DNA from: CAZTCJ01 sp964612085
Lineage (GTDB): Bacteria; Pseudomonadota; Alphaproteobacteria; JAJFIK01
Length of the DNA: 26,699 bases
Direction: 5' to 3'
Assembly: GCA_964612085.1 (NCBI GenBank)
Contig: CAZTCJ010000052.1
Span: 1 to 26,699 of the forward strand
Shown here: positions 8,179-15,146 of the stretch, one piece after another
How positions within the stretch are numbered: position 1 is the first letter of the stretch
Layout of the letters: the number at the start of each line of letters is the position of its first letter
The notes under the pieces: model-generated
The model's database searches: none
Told to the model about the DNA's origin: nothing
What the model saw: the letters and a program-made list of their open reading frames with translations, nothing else
Translations under genes and position numbers: made by a program

Positions 8179-9264
8179 ATGCCGTATCGCATGAAACAGA
8201 TCTCTTGGGTCCTTGCAGCGGTTGTTGCCGTGGGTCTCGGTCCGCTCCGGGCCGCGCCGGAAGAGGGCGCCGTCCAGTCCGTGCCCGTGCCCAGCGACGC
8301 CCTGCGCGACCGCCTTTACGAATTTCTCGACGATCAGGATTATGGCTCGGTGACCGGCAAGGGCCAGTACAAGCGATGCCTCGACCGTATCCCGATCGAC
8401 CCCGACGGCGCCTTCGACATGGGCACGTCCTGGCGCGACCAGGGCGGCGGCGCGCCGGCCCGGCACTGTATCGCCCTGGCGCTTGTGGAACTTGGCCATT
8501 ATGGCGAGGCCGCCGTGCGCCTTGAAATGCTGACCCAGCAGGCGGGCGCGGGCGATGTGGCCCTGCGCGCCCAGATCCTCTCCCAGGCGGGCAATGCCTG
8601 GCTCCTGGAAGAACAGGGGGAGCGGGCGGTCCAGGCCTTCAGCGCCGGCATCGACCTGGCCGCACAGGATGCGCGGATCGATCCGCTGATGCTGGTCTAC
8701 GACCGGGCGCGCGCCCATGCCCTGCTCGATCAGTGGGGCGAGGCGGAAGACGATCTGACTTCCGTGCTGAAACGGCGTCCCGAATTCGTGTCCGCGCTGG
8801 TGCTCCGGGCCAGCGCCCGGCGCAATCTGGGCAAGTTCACGGATGCGCGCAAAGACGTCAGGGCCGCCCTGCAGGTGGTGCCCGACGATCCGGGCGCGCT
8901 CATCGAAATGGGCCTCCAGCACTCGGCGCAGGGCGATAAGGACGGCGCGCGGGAGGCCTGGTCGCGGGCCGCGGTCGCGGGCGACGGAACGGTGCTGGCG
9001 GACGCCGCGCGCGACTTCATGACGCGGCTCGATCTTTTGGGCGAGACGCCCGGCGTGCGCACGCGGCCGGTGGCCAGCACGGCCCGGCGCGAGGCCTCGG
9101 CCGCCGGTCAAGCGGCGCCCGCCGTCCAGGAGGCCATCGCCGAAGCGGCTCCCCTGCGCGTGCCTGCACCGGTGCGCCGTCCGGCAAGCGCAAAAGCACC
9201 GCAGGCGGACCGGTCCGCGCCGGATCTGCGCCTGCGTCCGGCCATCGGCTCGGGCGACGGCTGA
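8179..9264 (+). CDS. exported tetratricopeptide-repeat protein
   Basis: A 361-residue protein with a signal peptide: MPYRMKQ, then a hydrophobic stretch to about residue 22 and a likely cleavage site after LRA. Residues about 110-260 contain three or four TPR-like helical pairs (for example AGNAWLLEEQGERAVQAF and ASARRNLGKFTDARKDVRAA), a scaffold for protein contacts. The last 90 residues are Ala/Pro/Arg-rich and look disordered. A Cys pair (near residues 73 and 99) in the first mature part may form a disulfide. The ATG at 8179 has AAGGGGA upstream; the ATG at 8191 is an alternative. Periplasmic location is inferred; the partner is unknown. No neighbour gives a clear functional link. Confidence 0.8.
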   Translation: MPYRMKQISWVLAAVVAVGLGPLRAAPEEGAVQSVPVPSDALRDRLYEFLDDQDYGSVTGKGQYKRCLDRIPIDPDGAFDMGTSWRDQGGGAPARHCIALALVELGHYGEAAVRLEMLTQQAGAGDVALRAQILSQAGNAWLLEEQGERAVQAFSAGIDLAAQDARIDPLMLVYDRARAHALLDQWGEAEDDLTSVLKRRPEFVSALVLRASARRNLGKFTDARKDVRAALQVVPDDPGALIEMGLQHSAQGDKDGAREAWSRAAVAGDGTVLADAARDFMTRLDLLGETPGVRTRPVASTARREASAAGQAAPAVQEAIAEAAPLRVPAPVRRPASAKAPQADRSAPDLRLRPAIGSGDG

Positions 9265-9268
9265 GCGG

Positions 9269-9377
9269 TTTCTTTTTTTGTTGGCACCGCCAGCCCGCTC
9301 CCCCTCCCGACCGCCCAATTCAGGGTACCCTTATGGGTGGCCGGGTGGGGGAGTGGGTGGCGAGGCATCTTGAAATG
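9269..9377 (+). repeat. dispersed palindromic repeat, copy 2 (plus orientation)
   Basis: Same element as at 3821-3930, in the opposite orientation on the chromosome. Core arms are 9294-9317 and 9334-9357 (20 of 24 positions pair) around a 16-nt loop with the same AGGGTACCCT. A T7 tract (9273-9279) and GGCACC (9283-9288) lie on its left, and GGCGAGGCA with AAATG on its right, as in copy 1. It begins a few bases after the stop of the TPR gene and lies upstream of the sulfotransferase-like gene. In both copies the element points the same way relative to the gene that precedes it. Confidence 0.88.
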
Positions 9378-9419
9378 CGTTTTCCGACGCCTTTCAAAAA
9401 GGACTCTTAGGGGGCTTTC

Positions 9420-10142
9420 GTGTTCGTCAATGACAGGCTGATCTTTCTGCAACTCCAGAAAACCGGTTGCAGCCATATCACCCGCCTGCTGGAGACTCAT
9501 GTGGGCGGGCGCGAACTCGAAAAGCATGCGGCTTTGAAAGACGCCAAAGGCGGCCGCGCCGTCCTCGGATCGATCCGCAATCCGTGGGACTGGTACGTTT
9601 CCCTCTGGGCCTATGGCTGCACGGGCCAGGGGACGCTTTATGACATCCTTGTCGAGACGGAACCGGCAGAGGCGGCGGTCTGGCGCGGATTTTATCAAGA
9701 CGCGGAGGATCCGGACCGGTTCCGGGGCTGGCTTGCCCGCATCTTGAGCCCCGAGGGCAAGATACGGCTGACCGAAGGCTTCGGGCTGACCGCCCAGAAA
9801 GACGTCATCGGCTTCATGACGTTCCGGTTTCTGCGGCTGTTCGTGTCCCACGACATCTGGATGCAAGGCTATTACCGGTTGTCCGATTACGACCGCATTG
9901 CTGCGGTGGCCGATGAGCACGATATCAGCGACCGGTTTATCCGTATGGAACGCCTTGAGGCCGATCTCGCGGATGCTTTGCAGTCTCTCGGCTATACTGT
10001 CGCACTTGCGGATCTCGGGTCGGAGAAAACCAACACATCCAAACACCGGCCGTTTCAGGACTATTACGATACGGACAGTGCGGCTCTGGTGGCGCGGGAA
10101 GAGCGTTACCTTATAGACCGCTTCGGCTATCAGGCGCCGTAA
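9420..10142 (+). CDS. sulfotransferase-like protein
   Basis: A 240-residue protein with the two PAPS-binding signatures of the sulfotransferase fold: a P-loop-like QKTGCSHI at residues 13-20, and GSIRNPWDWYVSLW at about 50-63, corresponding to the 3'-phosphate loop with the key Arg and Ser. Members transfer sulfate from PAPS to a sugar, lipid or protein. The acceptor here is unknown, although the glycosyltransferase genes about 4 kb away make a glycan conceivable. It starts with GTG at 9420 preceded by AGGGGG, and ends 32 bp inside the 3' end of the convergent queG gene. It has no same-strand partner genes. Confidence 0.72.
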   Translation: MFVNDRLIFLQLQKTGCSHITRLLETHVGGRELEKHAALKDAKGGRAVLGSIRNPWDWYVSLWAYGCTGQGTLYDILVETEPAEAAVWRGFYQDAEDPDRFRGWLARILSPEGKIRLTEGFGLTAQKDVIGFMTFRFLRLFVSHDIWMQGYYRLSDYDRIAAVADEHDISDRFIRMERLEADLADALQSLGYTVALADLGSEKTNTSKHRPFQDYYDTDSAALVAREERYLIDRFGYQAP

Positions 10143-11283
10143 AAGCCCTGGCCCATTCCGTGCGGACATCCCGGTCGGCCTCCGCAGGCTGGTGCTTGGC
10201 CTTGAGAGCGGCGAAGCGCTCCGTGTCCATCAATTCGCCGCAAGCCCAGACCGCCATGGCCCGCACCAGCGGCGAGGCATCGCTCAGCAGCGCCTCGGCC
10301 AAAGGGGCATGATCCGGATTGCCCGTATTGCCGAGGGCGATCAGGCAGTTGCGCACGAACCGGTCGCGCCCCGTGCGCTTGATGGGCGAGCCCGCGAACA
10401 GTTCCCGGAACCCCGCCTCATCCAGTTGCACCAGATCCGTGAGGCGGGGCGCTGAAAGCTCCGCGCGCGCATGAAAGGCCGTTTCACGCGCCCGGTCGGC
10501 ATATTTGTTCCAGGGGCAGACCGCGAGGCAGTCGTCGCAGCCATAGATCCGGTTGCCCATCGGGCGGCGAAATTCATGAGGAATATGGCCCTTATGCTCG
10601 ATGGTGAGATAGGAAATGCAGCGCCGCGCATCGAGCCTGTAGGGGTCTGGGAAGGCGTCCGTCGGACAGATATCGAGACAGCGGCGGCAGGAGCCACAAT
10701 GGTCTTCTTCAGGCTCGTCCGTGGGGAGATCGAGGGTGGTGAAAATCGCGCCCAGGAACAGCCAGGAGCCTTTCTCGCGCGAGACCAGATTGGTGTGCTT
10801 GCCCTGCCAGCCGAGCCCTGCGGCTTCCGCCAGCGGTTTCTCGGCGACGGGGGCGGTGTCCACGAACACTTTCACCTCACAGCCGAATTCATCGCACAGC
10901 CAGCGGCCGATCCGTTTCAGGCGTTTTTTGATCGTGTCGTGATAATCCGCATTGCGCGCATAAACCGATACAATGCCGCGCTCCTTTCGCGCCAGCATCT
11001 CCATCGGGTCCTCGGCCGGGCCGTAATTGAGCCCCACCATGACGATGCTCTTGACTTCGGGCCAGAGCGTGGCCGGGTCGGCCCGCTGGTCCGCGCGGGT
11101 CTCGAGCCAGCCCATATCCCCGTGCCAGCCTTCCTTCAGAAAAGCGGCGAGCCGGTCCTTCACATGGGGAATGGCACCCGCGCCGGTCATGCCCGCCGCA
11201 TCGAAGCCTTCCGCCCGCACGCGCTCCAGAATCGCGGCCCGGGCGCTGTCGGCGGAACGGGACTTATGCGAAACGGCGGCCAT
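10111..11283 (-). CDS. queG: epoxyqueuosine reductase
   Basis: Carries out the last step of queuosine synthesis, reducing epoxyqueuosine to queuosine in tRNA with a cobalamin cofactor and two 4Fe-4S clusters. The 390-residue protein has the N-terminal cobalamin-binding domain with the conserved Asp in VDTAPV (D143). The first cluster motif is CGSCRRCLDICP (C196, C199, C202, C206), and the second uses C222 together with YGCDDCLAVCPWNKY (C249, C252, C256). C-terminal HEAT-like repeats that hold the tRNA follow. Length and motifs match the family. It starts 9 bp after the stop of the glutathione transferase gene, so the two form an operon. Its end overlaps the sulfotransferase-like gene by 32 bp. 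Confidence 0.97.
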   Translation of the reverse strand: MAAVSHKSRSADSARAAILERVRAEGFDAAGMTGAGAIPHVKDRLAAFLKEGWHGDMGWLETRADQRADPATLWPEVKSIVMVGLNYGPAEDPMEMLARKERGIVSVYARNADYHDTIKKRLKRIGRWLCDEFGCEVKVFVDTAPVAEKPLAEAAGLGWQGKHTNLVSREKGSWLFLGAIFTTLDLPTDEPEEDHCGSCRRCLDICPTDAFPDPYRLDARRCISYLTIEHKGHIPHEFRRPMGNRIYGCDDCLAVCPWNKYADRARETAFHARAELSAPRLTDLVQLDEAGFRELFAGSPIKRTGRDRFVRNCLIALGNTGNPDHAPLAEALLSDASPLVRAMAVWACGELMDTERFAALKAKHQPAEADRDVRTEWARAFTAPDSRSGL

Positions 11284-11292
11284 GGGCGTGCC

Positions 11293-11958
11293 CTAAAAGT
11301 CGAGATCGGCGTAATGGCGCGGCGGCGGCATGCCGCGAATGCGGTCTTCCAAGATATCCCGGAAGGCGGGCCGCGATTTCACCCGCACATACCAGTCCTT
11401 GGTCTCCGGATAATTCGACCACGGCACATCGCCCACATAGTCGAGGCAAGACAGATGAGAGGCGGCCGCGAAATCAGCAAGCGACAGGTCCTTGCCCGCC
11501 AGCCAGTTCCGCCGGGTCACCAGGAAGCCGATATAATCGAGATGATTGCGCAGATTCATCAGGCCCGCCCGGATCGGCGCCACATCCGGATAGCCCTGAC
11601 CCTTCAGCTTACGGTGCACTTTCTCGTAAAGAACCAGTTCCGTCACTTCCCGCTGGAATTTCTGATCGAACCAGGCGACGAGCCGGCGCACTTCGGCGCG
11701 GGGCACGGCCTCGCGCGGCATCAGGGCGGGGTCGGGATGGGTGTCCTCCAGATATTCGCAAATGGCGACGCTGTCGGCGATCACGGTTTCGCCGTCGATC
11801 AGCACGGGAAGCGTTCCCGCCGGATTGAGATCGTAGAGGTCGTCGCCCATCTCCCAGGGAAGTTGCTCCACCATCTCCGCCTCCATGCGCTTTTCGGCCA
11901 GGGTCAGCCGGACCTTCCGGCTGAAGGGCGAAAAGGGCATATGGATGAGCTGAAGCAT
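11293..11958 (-). CDS. glutathione S-transferase family protein
   Basis: A 221-residue cytosolic GST. The N-terminal thioredoxin-like domain carries SPFSRKVRL, where a Ser takes the place of the active-site residue, and the cis-Pro and gamma-Glu binding region GTLPVLIDGETVIADSVAICEYL. The all-helical C-terminal domain includes LSLADFAAASHLSCLDYVG, the usual N-capping box region with Asp. Substrate unknown. The ATG at 11958 is the start that places the first beta strand correctly; its binding site is weak (AGGCTGG). It is the first gene of the pair with queG and is divergent from uppP. Confidence 0.92.
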   Translation of the reverse strand: MLQLIHMPFSPFSRKVRLTLAEKRMEAEMVEQLPWEMGDDLYDLNPAGTLPVLIDGETVIADSVAICEYLEDTHPDPALMPREAVPRAEVRRLVAWFDQKFQREVTELVLYEKVHRKLKGQGYPDVAPIRAGLMNLRNHLDYIGFLVTRRNWLAGKDLSLADFAAASHLSCLDYVGDVPWSNYPETKDWYVRVKSRPAFRDILEDRIRGMPPPRHYADLDF

Positions 11959-12056
11959 GGCGGGCCAGCCTGTTGTGATGACACGATCTTGCGCCTTGCA
12001 AGTTGACGCTGTCGCAAAGCCCTTATTTGTCCTGTGATTTGACCCCGTTTGGCAAG

Positions 12057-12087
12057 TGTCCGACGGACATCTGGCGTGCGCGCGCAC
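12057..12087. promoter_or_regulatory. two palindromes in the divergent glutathione transferase/uppP intergenic region
   Basis: The 181-bp spacer holds TGTCCGACGGACA (12057-12069, an inverted repeat with 5-bp arms) and the perfect 12-bp palindrome GTGCGCGCGCAC (12076-12087). A possible -10, TATAGT, lies just downstream at about 12093-12098 in front of uppP. The position suits an operator or a supercoiling-sensitive site, but no known regulator consensus is matched. Confidence 0.3.
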
Positions 12088-12139
12088 GATCAGTATAGTC
12101 GCGCGGCCTGACCCGCGCATCTGGAAGAGGGGACACTCC

Positions 12140-12946
12140 GTGGCGCTCGAACTGCTCATCCTGCTGGCCATCATCCAGGGCCTGACCGAATTTCTGCCGA
12201 TCAGCTCCTCGGCCCATCTGATCCTGCCCTCCGAACTGGGTCTGATCCCCGATCAGGGCACCACCATCGACGTGGCGGTCCATCTTGGATCGCTCGCCGC
12301 CGTCATGATCTATTTCCGCAAGGATGTGGTCACCCTCATCAACGGCTTTTTTGACACCATCCGCTTCCAGTGGACCTGGGACGCCAAGCTGTTCCTCTAT
12401 CTGGCTGTCGCCACCGTGCCGACCCTGTTCATGGGCGCGTTCATTGCCTTCATCGACGCGGAAGACGCGCTCCGGTCGGCCGAACTGATCGGCTGGACCT
12501 CGATCGTTTTCGGCCTGCTGCTTTACGAGGTCGATCGCATCGCGGGCCGCTTCAAGACAGTGGAGAACATCACCTGGGGCGGCGCCATGCTGGTCGGCCT
12601 GTCGCAGGTCCTGGCGCTTTTGCCCGGCACCAGCCGCTCAGGGATCACCATCACGGCGGGCCGGTTTCTGGGCTTCGAGCGCTCGGAGGCTGCGCGCTTC
12701 TCCATGCTGCTTGCCATCCCGACGATCCTGGCCATCGGCGGCTTCAAGATGCTCGATGTGGTGGACTCGGGCGACCCGGTGCTGCAAGGCGATGTGATGG
12801 CGGCCCTCGGCCTGTCGTTCCTGGCCGCTTACGGCTCGATTTTCGTTTTCATGAAGCTGGTGGACCGGATCGGCCTTTTGCCCTTCGTGATCTACCGGGT
12901 GCTCTTGGGCGTCGGGCTTCTGGCGTTCGTTTATCTGCTGGCTTGA
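12140..12946 (+). CDS. uppP: undecaprenyl-diphosphatase
   Basis: Membrane enzyme that recycles undecaprenyl diphosphate to the monophosphate carrier needed for peptidoglycan and surface polysaccharides; also known as BacA because overproduction gives bacitracin resistance. From the GTG at 12140 the protein has 268 residues, typical of the family. The first signature EFLPISSSAHLIL has E17 and H26, and the second LPGTSRSGITITAGRFLGF covers 161-179 with R166. Multiple transmembrane helices are evident. The GTG start has GAGGGGA seven bases upstream and places the usual ALELL opening at the N terminus. Confidence 0.97.
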   Translation: MALELLILLAIIQGLTEFLPISSSAHLILPSELGLIPDQGTTIDVAVHLGSLAAVMIYFRKDVVTLINGFFDTIRFQWTWDAKLFLYLAVATVPTLFMGAFIAFIDAEDALRSAELIGWTSIVFGLLLYEVDRIAGRFKTVENITWGGAMLVGLSQVLALLPGTSRSGITITAGRFLGFERSEAARFSMLLAIPTILAIGGFKMLDVVDSGDPVLQGDVMAALGLSFLAAYGSIFVFMKLVDRIGLLPFVIYRVLLGVGLLAFVYLLA

Positions 12947-12947
12947 G

Positions 12948-13231
12948 CCTAGGGTCCAAACTCAATCACCAGTGCGGCCGGGATCCGGTTCTCGGCGCGC
13001 CAGATGGCAGGAAGGGCCGCGACAGCGGTCTGGCCGACCGGTGAGCGGGCCTGACGCCCCGGACGGCGCCCTGAACCGGACCGCAGGCGGGGCGTCTTTG
13101 CCCGCTGGACGCTGAGGCTTTCCGGCCCTCGTCCTTGAATATGCTTTGGCATGTCCTGCGTCCTCGGACCGAAACCAGCGGGCAAAGCCGACCCGTCACG
13201 GCATCAACCGTTTATGGGTCCTGACCCTAGG
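12948..13231. mobile_element. possible non-autonomous IS5-like element (MITE) bounded by CTAG
   Basis: CCTAGGGTC at 12948-12956 is repeated inverted as GACCCTAGG at 13223-13231. Beyond these 9 bp the arms stay partly alike (ACTCA against ACCCA). CTAG occurs at both boundaries, which is the kind of 4-bp target some IS5-family elements duplicate. The right arm read inward, AGGGTCAGGACCCATAAAC, resembles IS5-type ends as I remember them. The interior of about 270 bp has no transposase motif. This is an inference from the inverted repeats; without other copies it cannot be proved. Confidence 0.35.
12949..13152 (-). CDS. small basic hypothetical protein (doubtful)
   Basis: A 67-residue open frame starting at ATG 13152, with GAGGA eight bases upstream. 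It is rich in Arg, Pro and Ala and ends IWRAENRIPAALVIEFGP; its TAG stop lies inside the CTAG at the left boundary of the inverted-repeat segment. I recognise no domain. It is the only open frame with a fair start signal in the region 12947-13526, but the composition (short, Arg/Pro-rich in a GC-rich genome) is also what a chance frame looks like. It may be a passenger of the putative mobile element. Confidence 0.3.
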   Translation of the reverse strand: MPKHIQGRGPESLSVQRAKTPRLRSGSGRRPGRQARSPVGQTAVAALPAIWRAENRIPAALVIEFGP

Positions 13232-13526
13232 GGGATCGATCAACAGCGCCTGCATAGACGGCTCTTTCCCTGATGTTTCACCAGAGTGTCACTGACGGCT
13301 GGCTTGTAAGGGTATGCGAGCGGGACGGCGCGACCGAATGGCCCATGTCTGCATCAGGAACCAACATGCCCGGCTTTTGTTCTTTCCAAAGTAAGTCCGA
13401 AATAAAATCAGCGTTTTTTCTGTTTCGGCAGCAGTGTTCTTAAGGAACATCAATCAAACAGAACCGGAGATGGTATTTTTCATCTTCTTTTCTATTTGGT
13501 TTGATTTTTGGAAAGAAGGGTTAGCT
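13232..13526. other. non-coding stretch, GC-rich to AT-rich transition
   Basis: No gene is supported here. TTCCCTGATG (13266-13275) pairs with CATCAGGAA (13352-13360) to close a stem around about 76 nt, which could indicate a structured RNA. From about 13370 the sequence turns distinctly AT-rich, contains CCGAAA and TTTCGG arms around a T6 run (13397-13428), and TGTTCTTAAGGAACA (13435-13449), a 5-bp inverted repeat that could be an operator for the small membrane protein gene downstream. All of these are weak signals. Confidence 0.3.
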
Positions 13527-13670
13527 ATGTCTCAGAATGAATTGATATTTATCTTGGCTGGAGCGACGCTTGCGATCGTCCTTATCTTCGGCATTTGGCA
13601 ACGTATCCGCGCGCACAGGGCGAAAAAGAACAACGAGGGTACCGCATTTACGGATGACAACCAGCACTGA
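13527..13670 (+). CDS. small single-pass membrane protein, 47 residues
   Basis: A short protein from ATG 13527, with GAAGGG six bases upstream, which is a good ribosome binding site. Residues 6-23 (LIFILAGATLAIVLIFGI) form one transmembrane helix, followed by a basic stretch WQRIRAHRAKK and a polar tail, so the C terminus is probably cytoplasmic. I do not recognise the family. An ATG at 13470 would add a hydrophobic segment, but its GGAG touches the start codon, so it is less likely. The gene and its upstream region are clearly richer in AT than the neighbours, which may mean transfer or simply a small regulatory gene. It converges on the NDUFA9-like gene with 34 bp between stops. Confidence 0.6.
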   Translation: MSQNELIFILAGATLAIVLIFGIWQRIRAHRAKKNNEGTAFTDDNQH

Positions 13671-13704
13671 GTGGGCAGTAGCGAACGAGGGGGTGACCTT
13701 GGCG

Positions 13705-14715
13705 CTACCGTCCGTAGCCGGAATCGAACTGGCCGTGCTTGCGGTAGCGGAAGAGATAGGCGGGCAGGACCGCCTCCATGGTGGCGGGGCTGATACCCAG
13801 ATCGGCGAGGGTGCCGATATCGGGCTCGCCGCTCGCGCCCACCACATTATCGACGCCCAATTGGCGGAGCTGGTCGGTCGTCAGCACCGGCGGGATGTTG
13901 AGCCCCAAAAGCGCGCCCAGGGCCGTGGGGATTTGCGCCGCCAGCGCCATGGGATAGGCGACGAGGGTGGGGATCGGCAGCAGGATGCGCTCGCGCTCGA
14001 TCACCTGAAGCATCAGCTCCAGGCATTCCCTGAAAGTCGCCACGCGGGGGCCGCCCAGCTCATAGGTGCGGCTCTGGGTCGAGGGATCGGCCAGCACCCG
14101 CAGACAGGCTTCCGCCACATCGTCCACATGGACCGGCTGAAATTTCGTCTTGCCGCCGCGCACCAGCGGCAGGGCGGGGGCGCTGACGGCCATGCCCGCG
14201 AACCGGTTAAAGAAATCGTCTTCCGGTCCGAACACGATGGACGGGCGCAGGACTGTCGCCTCAGGAAAATGCTGGCGCACCAGGGCCTCGCCTTCGCCCT
14301 TGGTCTTGGCGTAACGGGACGGGCCTTTGGGGTCCGCGCCGATCGCCGACATCTGGATGAAGCGGTCGACGCCCTGTTCCTTGGCGACGCGGGCGACCCG
14401 TTCCGCCCCTTCGGTCTGCAGGGCCCGGAATTTCTGGCGGCCCGCCTGGAAGAGAATGCCCACCAGATTGATCACGCCGTCGGAGCCCCGGATCGCCGCC
14501 TCGACGGAGGCGAGATCGCGCACATTGGCCTGGAACAGGCCGATCTGGCCGGGAAAGCCCATGGGGCGCAGGAAATGCGCTTCGTTCGGACGGCGCACGG
14601 CGACGCGCACCCGGTATCCGGCCTTTGCCAGCCGGCGCACCACATTGCGCCCGACAAAGCCCGATCCGCCGAAAACGGTGATGATCTCCCCCGTCATGCC
14701 GTCCTCTTGATCCAT
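13705..14715 (-). CDS. complex I NDUFA9-like NAD(P)H-binding protein
   Basis: An atypical SDR of about 336 residues with the Rossmann loop TVFGGSGFVGR, the following INLVGILF and MSAIGAD blocks, and YAKTK in the position of the YxxxK pair. This arrangement matches the NDUFA9 (39-kDa) subunit family of mitochondrial complex I, whose alphaproteobacterial members bind NADPH; in bacteria they are not always complex I subunits. A hydrophobic patch lies near ILLPIPTLVAYPMALAAQI. Start choice is uncertain: ATG 14715 has GAGGG five bases upstream, ATG 14697 has AGAGGA and puts the Rossmann motif nearer the N terminus. No other complex I genes are in the window. Confidence 0.88.
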   Translation of the reverse strand: MDQEDGMTGEIITVFGGSGFVGRNVVRRLAKAGYRVRVAVRRPNEAHFLRPMGFPGQIGLFQANVRDLASVEAAIRGSDGVINLVGILFQAGRQKFRALQTEGAERVARVAKEQGVDRFIQMSAIGADPKGPSRYAKTKGEGEALVRQHFPEATVLRPSIVFGPEDDFFNRFAGMAVSAPALPLVRGGKTKFQPVHVDDVAEACLRVLADPSTQSRTYELGGPRVATFRECLELMLQVIERERILLPIPTLVAYPMALAAQIPTALGALLGLNIPPVLTTDQLRQLGVDNVVGASGEPDIGTLADLGISPATMEAVLPAYLFRYRKHGQFDSGYGR

Positions 14716-14835
14716 TGTGTCCCTCGTGACCGCAGGTTGATACCTCAAAGGCCGGCCGTTGATAAGCCGTGCGCCCGCGCTTGCGTCAATCGGGTGCGGA
14801 TGACGGGATTTGGACCCAAGCCCCCTTCATTTCCG

Positions 14836-14864
14836 TTGACGGGAGCGTCTTGCGCCCTTAAGAC
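14836..14864 (+). promoter_or_regulatory. candidate promoter of tRNA-Leu
   Basis: TTGACG at 14836-14841 and TAAGAC at 14859-14864 are spaced by 17 bp, close to the vegetative sigma consensus. They would start transcription around 14871, about 40 bp before the mature tRNA. No competing open frame lies here. Seen by eye only. Confidence 0.42.
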
Positions 14865-14912
14865 CGCACTTCCGATCCGGTCGACATGTCATTTAGACTG
14901 GATATCGCCCAA

Positions 14913-14999
14913 GCCCAGGTGGCGGAACTGGTAGACGCGCTAGCTTCAGGTGCTAGTGACCGAAAGGTCGTGGAGGTTCGAGTCCTCTCCTGGGCACCA
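14913..14999 (+). tRNA. tRNA-Leu (anticodon CAG)
   Basis: An 87-nt class II tRNA including an encoded CCA end. The acceptor arm GCCCAGG pairs with CCTGGGC, followed by discriminator A and CCA (14997-14999). The anticodon stem CTAGC/GCTAG holds the loop TTCAGGT with anticodon CAG at 14947-14949, reading CUG codons. The long variable arm TGACCGAAAGGTCG is typical of leucine tRNAs, and the T arm has GGTTCGAGTCC. The 82-bp palindromic structure follows immediately after one base. Confidence 0.97.
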
Positions 15000-15000
15000 T

Positions 15001-15082
15001 CCGCTTTCGCTGATTTTGGCTTCGCCAAAATCTAGCTACAGCGCGATTGGCTGCCCCAATCGGGCTGTAGTGTGCGAAACGG
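15001..15082. repeat. 82-bp three-way-junction palindrome next to tRNA-Leu
   Basis: An outer stem CCGCTTTCGC (15001-15010) with GCGAAACGG (15074-15082), nine pairs and one bulge, encloses two hairpins. The first is GATTTTGGC-TTC-GCCAAAATC (15012-15032, nine perfect pairs). The second, 15036-15070, has 15-bp arms with one mismatch and a 5-nt loop. Only a few bases are unpaired. It may be the tRNA terminator, a structured RNA or a mobile palindrome tied to the GIY-YIG gene 65 bp further on. The structure itself is clear from the sequence; the role is not. Confidence 0.75.
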
Positions 15083-15146
15083 ATGTCGCGCCGTAGCGCA
15101 GCGAAGGCGGACAAGCGCGCAACAGAGCGCTATCTGATTTCAGCCG

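Noticed and set aside
9265..9360. Palindrome after the TPR gene as an intrinsic terminator
   Set aside because: The T tract lies before the hairpin and not after it, and reading the other strand gives an A run. Its repeated, directional nature fits a dispersed element better.
13273..13443. A 56-codon plus-strand frame starting ATG TTT CAC
   Set aside because: No ribosome binding site, no recognisable motif, and it crosses the sharp change in base composition and the putative stem at 13266-13360. I kept it out of the gene list.
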